Shown here in pieces: positions 55,851 through 64,000 of a stretch of DNA of 64,000 bases. The notes beneath the pieces are model-generated. The model made no database searches and was not told where the DNA came from. It was given only the letters and a program-made list of their open reading frames with translations. The position numbers and the translations under genes were made by a program. Each line of letters begins with the position of its first letter. Position 1 is the stretch's first letter. The DNA is from Dastarcus helophoroides (Eukaryota; Arthropoda; Insecta; Coleoptera; Bothrideridae), in contig CM053329.1 in the NCBI GenBank assembly GCA_028583605.1, forward strand, positions 38,717,161 through 38,781,160. The letters run 5' to 3'.

Positions 55851-57600
55851 AATTTTAAGTTCAGAGTCGAAATTTCGAGGAAAAAAGATAATATTTTTAG
55901 AAAGAAACCTAATTGTAATAAAAATTTTAATGCGTTAATAAAAATTGTTAGTTGAAGCTCCAAATTTCGAGAGAAAAAATAAATGAAATTTTCATTTAAA
56001 AACTCAATCCAAAACCAAAACCCAAACCAGAACTAGAACCAGCATCACAACCAGAACCAGAATCAGAACCAAAACTAAAACCAAACTAAAATCAAAAGCA
56101 AAGCCAAAACCAAAACAAAAACCAAAACCAAAACCAAAACAAAAACCAAAACCAAAAGCAGAACTAGCACCACAACCGAAACCAGAATCAGAACCAAAAC
56201 TAAAACAAAAATAAAAATCAAAACTAAAATCAAAACCAAAGCCAAAACGAAAACGAATAGAAAAAAAAGAAGACCAAAACCAAAACGAAAACCCAAACCA
56301 AAAACCAAAACCAAAACCGAAATCAAAAACTAAAACCAAAACTAAAATCAAAACCAAAGCCAAAACCAAAACAAAAAACAAAACCGAAACTAAAACCAAA
56401 ACCAAAACCAGAACCAAAACCAAAACCAAAATTAAAACCAAAACCAAAACCAAAACCAAAACCAAAACCAAAACCAAAACTAAAATCAAAACCAAAATTA
56501 AAATCAAAACCAAAACCAAAACGAAAACGAAAAAACGAAAACCAAAACCAAACAAACCAAAACCAAAACCAAAACCAAAACCAAAACCAAAACCAAAACC
56601 AAAACCAAAACAAAACCAAAACAAAACCAAAACCAAAACCAAAACCAAAACTAAAACGAAAACGAAAAAAAAGAAAACCAAAACCAAAACGAAAACCCAA
56701 ACAAAAACCAAAACCAAAACCAAAACCAAAACTAAAATCAAACCAAAAACCAAAACCAAAACGAAAACCAAAACCTAAACCAAAACAAAAACCAAAACCA
56801 AAACCGAAAAACTCAAACCAACCAGAAACCAAAACAAAACCAAAATCAAACCAAAACGAAAACGAAAAAACAAAACCAGAAAACAAAACCAAATCAAAAA
56901 CCGAAACGGAAACCGAAAAAACGAAACCGAGACAAAACCAAAACCAAACTAAACCAAAACCGAAACGAAATGAAAAACAAAAACGAAAACGAGAACCAAA
57001 TCAAACCAAAACCAAAACAAAACCAAAACCAAACAAACAGAACAGAACAAAACGCAGAACAAAACCAGAAACCAAAATCAAATCAGAACCAGAACCAGAA
57101 CCAAAACCAAAATCAAAAGCAAAACCAGAACCAGCATCACAACCAAAACCAGAACCAAAACTAAAACCAAAACCAAAACTAAAATCAAAACCAAAACGAA
57201 AACGAATAAACGAAAACCAAAACCAAATCCAAAACGAAAACGAAAAGAAAAAAAAAGAAAACCAATACCAAAACGAAAACCCAAACAAAAACCAAAACCG
57301 AAACCGAAACCAAAAACCAAAACCAAAACCAAAACCAAAACCAAAACCAAAACCAAAACCAAAACCAAAACCAAAACCAAAACCAAAACCAAAACCAAAA
57401 CCAAAACCAAAACCAAAACCAAAACCAAAACCAAAACCAAAACCAAAACCAAAACCAAAACCAAAACCAAAACCAAAAGCAAAAGCAAAAGCAAAACCAA
57501 AACCAAAACGAAAATGAAAAAAAAAAAAGAAAACCAAAATCAAAACCAAAACCAAAAGCAAAACCAGAACCAGAACCAGAACCAAAACCAAAATTAGAAC
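55851..57600 (+). repeat. Long CCAAAA (TTTTGG) hexamer array
   Basis: After a tail shared with 48.6 kb, (CCAAAA)n runs for about 1.55 kb from 56,010. Substitutions are CCAGAA, CCGAAA, ACGAAAACGAAA and CTAAAA. The purest part, 57,305-57,475, is nearly uninterrupted. The minus strand reads uninterrupted Phe-Gly, Val-Leu or Phe-Trp dipeptide frames of up to 255 codons, which are artefacts. Confidence 0.97.
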
Positions 57601-57972
57601 CAGGACCAGAATCAGAACCAGAATAGAACTAGAATTAGAATTAGAACTAGAATTGGAATTGAAGCTGAAAGTGATACTGAAACTGAAATTAAAATGAATA
57701 ATTTCCATTTCATTTAAAAATTTCGAGTCTAATGGGAAATTTTTATTTTGTTTTAAGTTTAAATCTTTTTCTTCTTAATGAATGAAAATAGAGTTATTTG
57801 TGGTTAAGCTTAAAGCTCCCAAAATGTTGACTTCAAGTTGTTAAAAGAATTGGAATTTTAAAGTTCAATTTCAAATTTTTCTTTTTTGATCGATCACCTG
57901 TTTACAGATAATTTCGAGGGAATAAAATATTTTTTTGTAAGAAATTAAGAGATTTTCCTGACATTTTCCTGA
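57601..57972. repeat. Degenerate hexamer edge and AT-rich tail
   Basis: AGAATTAGAATTAGAACTAG-type words taper off into AATTTCGAG satellite. No gene seen. Confidence 0.5.
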
Positions 57973-58063
57973 CCTTTGTTGTGTTTTTTTAATCTTTCCT
58001 GGCTTCAGGGAACCCGATTTATATTTCAATTTTCGAAGATAACCAAGGAAAAGTCCGTTCCAC
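57973..58063 (+). mobile_element. Foldback/MITE-like family, partial forward arm
   Basis: CCTTTGTTGTGTTTTTTTAA, CTTTCCTGGCTTCAGGGAAC, ATTTATATTTCAATTTTCGA, then AACCAAGGAAAAGTCCGTTC and CACCA. The proximal half of the arm is absent. Confidence 0.8.
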
Positions 58064-58164
58064 CAACATTTTTTGTAATATTTGAATACAATATTTAGAC
58101 TCTCGTTTCGACTATATTCTCGAAGCATTGACTTCCATCTTGAAATACTAACTTTAGCAAAATT

Positions 58165-58265
58165 ACCAAAACCGAAACCGAAACCAAAACCAAAACCGAA
58201 ACCGAAACCGAAAAAGAAACCGAAACCGAAACCGAAACCAAACCGAAACCAAAACCAAAACCAAA
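58165..58265 (+). repeat. CCGAAA hexamer array
   Basis: About 16 hexamers alternate CCGAAA and CCAAAA. This is a third variant of the same AC(C/T)(A/G)AA pattern. It lies directly against the reverse arm of the next foldback element. Its frame reads Lys-Pro dipeptides. Confidence 0.93.
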
Positions 58266-58548
58266 ATTTTAATTGAAATACAAATCTTGTCCCCTGAAAC
58301 CAAGAAAGATTAAAAAGCACAACAAAGATTGCTCTGACGCGTTTCGATAGCCAAGCTATCATCTTCAGAGACATTAGTATCTCGCGTTTCGATAGCCAAG
58401 CTGTCATCTTCAGTTAGTATTTCTTTGAAGAGGATAGCTTGGCTATCGAAACGCGTTAGAGCAACCTTTGTTGTGTTTTTTAATCTTTTTTGGTTTCAGG
58501 GGACAAGATTTGTATTTCAATTTTTGAAGATAACCAAGAATCAGACCA
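58266..58548. mobile_element. Foldback/MITE-like family, best-preserved copy
   Basis: A reverse arm (TTGAAATACAAATCTTGTCC to ATCTTCAGAGACATTAGTAT) is followed by a short extra reverse piece (CGCGTTTCGATAGCCAAGCT, about 58,382-58,411). A full forward arm follows (TTGAAGAGGATAGCTTGGCT to GAAGATAACCAAGAATCAG). The arms are inverted complements of about 115 bp. This copy and the one at 7.5-7.9 kb define the consensus used for the others. Confidence 0.9.
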
Positions 58549-59270
58549 AAATTTTAATTATTTTCAAAATCTCATCTTTTCTTTAAAATCTTTCCATCAA
58601 AGTTTCGGGGTTTTTTCTCGAAAAAATTTAATCTACCAAATTTTTAACTTAAATATTCCATTTTTTAAAGCTTCAACTTCCTTGAAAAAAATGTTTCGAA
58701 TTTTTTCTTAACTTTGGAAATTTTTGGATTTCTTGTTTTTCTCGAAATTTTTTATTCTGAATCATTTTCTACATATTTTAAACTATTCGATTTATATTTT
58801 CGAAACTTCTATTTCTATACTCAAAATTTTATTATTGTATCCACACTCACAGTCTATGCTAAAAATCTAAATTTTAAATTATCTCAAAACCTTGATTTTT
58901 ATCTCAAAATTTATAAATTTAATGAATAAAAATTCGTGTGTGGATAATCAAACTTTTCAGTAATTTTTCTTAAATTTTGTTTTAAATTTTTAATTAAAAT
59001 ATTATGTTTTTCTCAAATTAGAAAGTAAACTTGAAAAGATACTTTTTTATTAATTTCAAATTTTTCCGAACCTTATTTTTTTTACAATTTTTACTCAAAT
59101 ATGAAAACTTAACATCTAACATCACCCATTTTTTCTGAAAATGTATTTCTTCTCAAAATTTCTTGTTAAAATTTGTATTTTCATTTATGGATTTCAAATT
59201 TATCAGAATTTCGATTTTTGATTTTAAATCTTCAATATTTAAAACTTTGAATTTTAATTCAAAAAGGTCA
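58549..59270. repeat. AT-rich satellite, no gene
   Basis: TTTCTCGAAATTTTT and CTCAAAATTT words without periodicity strong enough to define a unit. Confidence 0.5.
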
Positions 59271-60044
59271 AAATTTTGGGTCACTCACTGGTGTTGAAAT
59301 CAAACAGTCGCCAACATATTCTACAAATATTGGGACTAACTGTTTAAAAAAGTCCCTCTTTGAAACCTAATAATGAAACATCTGCGACGGCTGTAGTCTA
59401 AAATCTTAATACAAACTTTTGATAAGCGCGTATAAAACGCTAGTAAATGATTTGATTCGAATTTTCGCTTTGTTTCTCGTTCAAGAGCCGCCCCGTAAAT
59501 CGCTTAGAAAACGGTCGCAGTACATAAGCGCGGTACTGCGACGCTAATTGAAGGGTAACAGAGAGGGTCGCCCTATAAAATAAAATTCGTAGCCATCACG
59601 ACGGTCAAAAAGCCGGAAAAGTATCGAGTAGTTAAGAATTTTAATTAAAGACGATGCTCGAGCACAACCAAGCAGCCGATGCGGCTGAAATTAATGCCTT
59701 CATCATGTTAATTTCAGATCTCAAGACTCGTACTTAGCCTATTGATTAACCAGAATTAGGCGGCGTGTTATGAATTTTAAAACGACTTGGACGGATAATT
59801 GCCATCGATTAAGAAACGGATAGAAGCTTTTAGAGCCGCATAATGGGAAGGGGATGAGTTATTGGATTAATATACAGGACGAGTGGCTGCGATTTGTCAT
59901 CGTTGACCAATTTCATTCGAGCTGGATGTCTCAAACTTCCTTGCGAAATCCCTTAGAATAGTTTATATTCTACATGGTTGCTAGAGGATGTGTCAAACAA
60001 TGCTCCAAATCACACTAACTGTAAACATAGAAATTAAGAAATAA
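59271..60044. other. Unique CpG-containing non-coding island
   Basis: 59,450-59,870 is CpG-rich (AGCCGCCCCGTAAATCGC, GCGCGGTACTGCGACGC) with ATTA/TTAATT words and no open frame. It is comparable to the islands at 18.6, 27.6 and 52.1 kb. Confidence 0.4.
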
Positions 60045-60350
60045 ATAGGAAGTCTTGGAGACTGCCGACAGAAGTGAAAACTTAAAACTAGGAAATACGT
60101 AGTGTCGCTATTCGAACCCACACTTAAACAAGTCAGAATATTGGAACTATTTGAAACAGGAGACTGCCGACAGAAGTGAAATCTTAAAACTAGGAAATAC
60201 GTAGTGTTGCTATTCGAACCTACACTTAAACAAGTCAGAATATTGGAAATATTCGAAAATATATTCTGTCAAACTGACCTACCTTTTTATATTTGTGGTT
60301 GGTGGATGCTCGTATCGTGTGGAAACGAATTGAATATTTATTGGTAATTA
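60045..60350 (-). repeat. LTR-like repeat family, copy 4, tandem 102-bp duplication
   Basis: GGAGACTGCCGACAGAAGTG begins at 60057 and again at 60159, so the distal part is duplicated in tandem (102 bp). The second copy continues through CAAGTCAGAATATTGGAAAT and AACTGACCTACC to a minus-strand TATAAAAA (about 60,284-60,291) and ATCGTGTGGAAACGAATTGA. A minus-strand frame of 121 codons (60235-60600) crosses this promoter-like repeat, so its lower part is unlikely to be protein coding. Confidence 0.75.
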
Positions 60351-60640
60351 AATATACTTTAATATGCTTTAATGTTAACAGTAGCCAATATACTTTTAAC
60401 ATTAGGGCATGCTGGTAACCTAGCAGCTTTAAAATTCTTAAGCCTGGAAAGTTTGCGGAAGCTTCGATTGAGTTATAACCCAGTAGCTGTTGAATTGTAT
60501 AAAGGACGATCGTCCTGAGTTCTTGGGGGCTGAAGAACACGCGGACTAATTGGATGCAATGTAGTCTAACATCGTTTGATTGATCATCGTCAGTTACCAT
60601 GCAATACTTGTATAAATTTGATGGATGACTTCTTCTTCAT
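60351..60640 (-). other. Upstream part of the LTR-like copy with an open frame, unassigned
   Basis: The AGTAGCCAATATACTTTTAA and AACATTAGGGCATG segments resemble 19,620-19,660. The minus-strand frame (start at 60600) reads VRLHCIQLVRVFFSPQELRT and further mixed-composition residues. I do not recognise it. It could be a fragment of a retroelement protein ending inside its LTR. Confidence 0.3.
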
Positions 60641-60745
60641 ATAAGATCGAGAGCAGGAGACGCTTCCAACGTGTAACAGTGCGCCACGAAAAACCCATAA
60701 AAGGACAGAGGAATGTACACCCATTTAAGTGAAACTAATTAAATT

Positions 60746-60961
60746 GTGATAAATAATTCCCCATCAACTATTAACAAACTGGAACATTTTAAAATTGTTT
60801 ATCGAGATTTTTTCTTGATAGTTTCACTTTGGTCAGCTCTACCGATATCAAACGTTTTACTTATTAGTTGTTCGGATTATATATCTCGACATGGACCGCT
60901 TAAAATTCTTCTGGGGGAAAACATGTACTTAGTTGGGACTCACATTTATTTCTACAACTGA
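60746..60961 (+). CDS. Open frame of unknown function, possible exon or element fragment
   Basis: 71 codons with balanced composition (LEHFKIVYRDFFLIVSLWS, SDYISRHGPLKILLGEN, VGTHIYFYN stop). Together with the frame at 61003-61326, this is the only other high-complexity coding-like segment in the area. The two are in different frames 42 bp apart, which fits one damaged gene or two exons. No motif I recognise. Confidence 0.3.
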   Translation: MINNSPSTINKLEHFKIVYRDFFLIVSLWSALPISNVLLISCSDYISRHGPLKILLGENMYLVGTHIYFYN

Positions 60962-61002
60962 TATAAATTAGAAGGATTGTTACGTATATACAAAACGAGA
61001 AT

Positions 61003-61326
61003 TTGTTATCTGGGATCCACACAGTTGGCCGGTTCATCTGGAAATTGGAATTATTTAAGAGAGACTACGATGACTTTTCACAAGGTGCCGGCACTTTCTT
61101 CTACTGTGTTAAAAGTTTTAAGAAAAAAGTCAGTCCTTTGATTGTTATTTGGTTTAGCGATGCATCACCTAATAGAAAATTACACGATTGGCTAGTGCTA
61201 ACATATCAGAAAACTTTCCCAACTGTTTTGAACAAAACATCATTCTGCAATCTGCACGAACTCTTTAAAAATTTGTATGCTGATTCTACCACATTTGGCA
61301 AATTAAATATTATTGGTTTTCATTAA
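61003..61326 (+). CDS. Open frame of unknown function, possible exon or element fragment
   Basis: 107 codons opening with TTG, so the true start lies elsewhere or upstream. Composition is protein-like, with Trp, Cys and charged residues spread along it (GRFIWKLELFKRDYDDFSQG, GTFFYCVKSFKKKVSPLIV, FSDASPNRKLHDWLVL, NLHELFKNLYADSTTF). It ends GFH-stop, with AATAAAAC-type words about 25 bp later. The family is not recognised. It could be a decayed mobile-element or viral-type protein, or a terminal host exon. Confidence 0.35.
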   Translation: MLSGIHTVGRFIWKLELFKRDYDDFSQGAGTFFYCVKSFKKKVSPLIVIWFSDASPNRKLHDWLVLTYQKTFPTVLNKTSFCNLHELFKNLYADSTTFGKLNIIGFH

Positions 61327-61389
61327 AACCAAAATTAGATTAAAACATTAAAATAAAACAAATTGATCTGTAATTTGTTCAAGTTCACA

Positions 61390-62755
61390 TTAGTTTAAGA
61401 TCTCAGGAACTTGGATCACGTGAGTTCAAGATCACCTGAGATGTCAGAGTCACGTGGGTTTCAATGTCACGTGAACTAAAGGTTACGTGAGCTCAAAGAC
61501 ACGTGAGCTCAAGATCACGTGAGCTCAAGATCACGTGATCTTCAAATTCTCGTGACCTTGAGCTCATATGACCTTGAGTTAAGATTACGTGACCTCTACA
61601 TCAAGGTCGCGTGACCTTTACATTAAGGTCACGTGAGCTCAAGGTCACGCGAGTTGGCAGTCATGCGCGCTTGAGATGATGCTATGTAAGTTCAATATCA
61701 TGTAATCTTAACACCACGTAATTTCAAGGTCACGTGAGATCTTACGTTACACGGGTCACCTGAGTTTAGAGTTATATTAGCTCAAAGTCGTGTGTGTTCA
61801 AGGTTACGCCAGCTTAAAGTCGCGTGTGTGCAAGCTCGCGTAAATATCAAGGTCACTTAAGTGAAACATCATCCTCAAGGCCACTTGAGTTGAAGGTCAA
61901 GCTCAGAGACGCCTGAAGTCAAGGTCAAAGTTAAGCTCAAGGTCACTTGGATTCCAGATCAAATTCAAGGTCAATTGGGTTCAAGGTCAAATTCAGTTCA
62001 CTTGCGGTCAAAGTCAAGCTCAAGGTCACTTGGGTTCAAGGTCACTTGGGTTCAAGGTCACTTGAGTTCAAGGTTAAACTCAAGGTCACTTATGCTCAAG
62101 GTCGCTCAAGGTCAAATTCAGGTCACTTGCGGTCAAAGTCAAGCTCAAGGTCACTTGGGTTCAAGGCCCCCTAAGTTCAAGGTCAAACTCAAGGCCACTT
62201 GAGTTCAAGGTTAAACTCAAGGCCACTTAAGCTCAAGGTCACTTGGATTCAAGGACACTTGGGTGTAAGGTCAAACTCAAGGTCACTTATGCTCGAGGTC
62301 ACTTGGGTTCAAGGTCAAATTCAGGTCACTTGCAGTCAAAGTCAAGCTCAAGGTTACTTGGGTTCAAGGTCACTTGGGTTCAAGGCCCCTTAAGTTCAAG
62401 GTCAAACTCAAGGCCACTTAAGGGCAAGGTCACTTGGGTTCAAGGACACTTGGGTGTAAGTTCAAACTCAAGGTCACTTAAGCTCAAGGTCGGACTCAAG
62501 TTCAAGCCAACCTCACTTGATTTCAAGGTCACGGGAATTCAAGATCACGTGAGCTCAAGGTCAATGTGTTCAATATTACATGAGCTTAGGAATACTGATT
62601 CCAGATCACCTGAGCTTAAGGCCACGTGATCTCAGAATCACATTGGTTCAAGATCATGTAGATTTAAGGTTACCTAGGGTAAAGATCGCGTTTAGGTAGG
62701 ATTACGTCAGCTCAAAGTTACCTGAGCTCAAGGCTACTTGAGTTCAGCAGTTTGC
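61390..62755 (+). repeat. Minisatellite rich in CACGTG and TCAAGGTCA
   Basis: The first half (61,410-61,780) is made of GATCACGTGAGCTCAA-type units, many with the palindrome CACGTG. The second half (61,800-62,530) is made of TCAAGGTCACTTGGGT-type units of about 16-18 bp; I count about 20 exact TCAAGGTCA words. A larger period of about 230-250 bp is visible (GGTCAAATTCAGGTCACTTG at about 62,111 and 62,313). Three overlapping plus-strand frames (61947-62629) read Ser/Lys/Gly/Val repeats and are artefacts. Confidence 0.92.
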
Positions 62756-63340
62756 TAAAAATTTCGAGAAAATAAAATACATATTTTCGTTAGAAATTAT
62801 GAAATTTTTCCAGACAATTTTAATAACAATTTAAAGTGTTTTATACGAAATTTAAACTTTAGTTCGACTAGATTCTTGAACTTTGGCTTCCTTATCAAAA
62901 TACTGACCCCTTCAAAATTTCAATTATTTTCGAAATTCCACTTTTTGTTTAAGATTTTTTATGAAGATTTCGAGGTTTTTTTCTCGAATGGTTCTCCAGA
63001 TTTTTTCTTATGTTAAATATTAAACTTTTTTCAAAGCTACGACTTTCATAAAGAATATTTCGAATTTTTTTAGTCAAAACTCATTCATTTTGATATTTTG
63101 GTCATTTCAGTTGAATTATTTTACTCGATTTTTTTAAATTCCGAATCATTTTTTACATATTTAGAAATTTTCGATTTATTTTTTTAAAATTTTGACTTTT
63201 ATCTCAAAATTTCGACTTTTATATTAAAATTTCGACTTTTTTCTTAAAATTCCGATATTAAAGTTGAAATTTCGACTCTAATCTCGAAATTTCGATTTTT
63301 TCATGAAATTTCGACTTTAAAACTCGGAATTGCGTCCCAC
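62756..63340. repeat. AT-rich AAATTTCGAC satellite
   Basis: By 63,190-63,320 the words are nearly pure: AAATTTCGACTTTTATCTCA, AATCTCGAAATTTCGA. No gene seen. Confidence 0.65.
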
Positions 63341-63368
63341 CACTACCCTTTTCCAACAATATTGACAG

Positions 63369-63596
63369 TTGGCAGTAGGGTGCATTCAGTAATTTCTAAT
63401 TTAAATTACCAAATTCTACTTTTGCAAAGCGGTTGCTCTCTAGGAAAGTTCCCAGAAGACAAGGATTCTAATGCACGGACCAATAGGTTTGAACATTTAT
63501 TAGATTCGAAGTTTGGAAGCCAAAGACCGGTTTCAATTTTATTAGATCTCGTCAGTATGGTATATCTAACTCGAATGCTAACAAATGTTCAGACAA
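63369..63596 (+). CDS. Candidate internal exon of an unidentified host gene
   Basis: The 228-bp interval is bounded by a plausible acceptor (TTTTCCAACAATATTGACAG, ending 63368) and a strong donor (GTAAGT at 63597-63602). It is open in one frame and its length is a multiple of three. The translation has ordinary composition (LLLQSGCSLGKFPEDKDS, RTNRFEHLLDSKFGSQRP, VSILLDLVSMVYLTRML) and is unlike the flanking satellite, which starts within about 50 bp upstream and 130 bp downstream. I do not recognise the family. It could instead be an element fragment. Confidence 0.38.
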
Positions 63597-63639
63597 GTAA
63601 GTACTAAAAAATTCGCAGACGTCAAGCATGTGACTTTTA

Positions 63640-64000
63640 AGTACATACTACCACCTATTGGTCCATAGAGAAACTATGGCCATCGCCTACACTTGCATAC
63701 CAAATTCTAGTCTTTTTTTTTTCGAAATTTCGCGACTTAAGTCGAAATTTCGAGAAAAAAGTCGAAATTTCGAGAAAATAGTCGAAATTTCGAGAAAAAA
63801 GTTGAAATTTTTCAATTAAAGTCATAATTTCGGGAAAACAGTCGAAACTTCTAAAAATTGTCTTTTTTTTAATCGATGTCCTTTCTACGTCTTCGTACCT
63901 TTGTGCGCCTTCGTATTTTATTCTAAATTTCGATTCTTTTTTTTTAAATTTACGTTAATAAAATTCTGTGATTTTGGTTTATATGCGCCCCTGCGCCAGT
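63640..64000. repeat. Palindromic TCGAAATTTCGA minisatellite, about 20-bp period
   Basis: 63,720-63,850 holds near-perfect units AGTCGAAATTTCGAGAAAA of about 20 bp, each with the 12-bp palindrome TCGAAATTTCGA. This is the least decayed version of the word that dominates the AT-rich tracts elsewhere. A unique piece (63,625-63,710) precedes it. The window ends in AT-rich sequence. Confidence 0.85.

Noticed and set aside
56010..57600. TTTTGG repeats considered as telomeric DNA
   Set aside because: They differ from the usual insect telomere TTAGG, are internal, degenerate, and belong to a series with CTGAAA and CCGAAA.
56004..57708. Minus-strand frames of 142-255 codons reading Phe-Gly, Val-Leu and Phe-Trp dipeptides
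   Set aside because: They are translations of the CCAAAA hexamer array. All three minus-strand frames are open over the same DNA, as expected from a hexamer without stop words.
61947..62629. Overlapping frames rich in Ser, Lys, Val and Gly in the TCAAGGTCA array
   Set aside because: Minisatellite translation in several frames at once, without start context or domain.

Overview
The window is eukaryotic, almost certainly insect or other arthropod, nuclear DNA from a repeat-rich, AT-rich genome. The evidence is a mariner transposase relic, Jockey-type and CR1/L2-type LINE reverse transcriptases, hAT elements with 8-bp target-site duplications (TSDs), a tRNA-Lys primer-binding-site relic, and no bacterial-style operons. 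I cannot name the species. There is no complete host gene. At most there are a few candidate exons, at 37.4 kb (-), 60.7-61.3 kb (+) and 63.4 kb (+). Most long open frames are shadows of satellite DNA.

Layout. 1-6.2 kb: decayed AAATTTCGAC-type satellite with a 471-bp tandem unit, two LTR-retroelement primer-binding-site relics and a 10-bp minisatellite. 6.3-9.9 kb: unique islands, copies of a foldback repeat, perfect hairpins, a LINE 3' relic and a small element with a 12-bp TSD. 9.98-11.24 kb: mariner pseudogene, fused to a three-subunit higher-order satellite of about 1,070 bp (11.24-14.37 kb). 14.5-18.17 kb: LINE interrupted by a hAT that is itself interrupted by a second hAT; each layer has a perfect 8-bp TSD. 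18.4-21.7 kb: unique DNA, an LTR-like repeat, and a Jockey LINE with an internal 461-bp tandem duplication. 21.7-27.1 kb: satellite arrays hosting a 423-bp element that carries a complete type-I hammerhead ribozyme. 27.4-30.4 kb: unique CpG-containing DNA and a hAT relic. 30.4-34.7 kb: more AAATTTCGAC satellite with a foldback relative of the ribozyme element. 34.7-38.1 kb: unique DNA and repeats. 38.2-51.6 kb: about 13 kb built on the word TTGTCAGCTTAT in both polarities, interrupted by a CTGAAA hexamer block. 53-58.3 kb: CTGAAA, CCAAAA and CCGAAA hexamer arrays. 59.3-61.4 kb: unique DNA, a tandem LTR-like repeat and unexplained open frames. 61.4-62.75 kb: minisatellite packed with TCAAGGTCA and CACGTG. 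62.8-64 kb: satellite around one candidate exon.

Overall it resembles a large intron or intergenic region: unique islands of 0.3-1 kb, richer in CpG and ATTA words, separated by satellites and nested mobile elements. The strongest observations are the hammerhead ribozyme and its small-element family, the three-level nested insertion with exact TSDs, the dense nuclear-receptor-type motif array, and the large two-polarity TTGTCAGCTTAT satellite. Boundaries and copy counts were read by eye. Family names rest on motif recognition, not on database searches.
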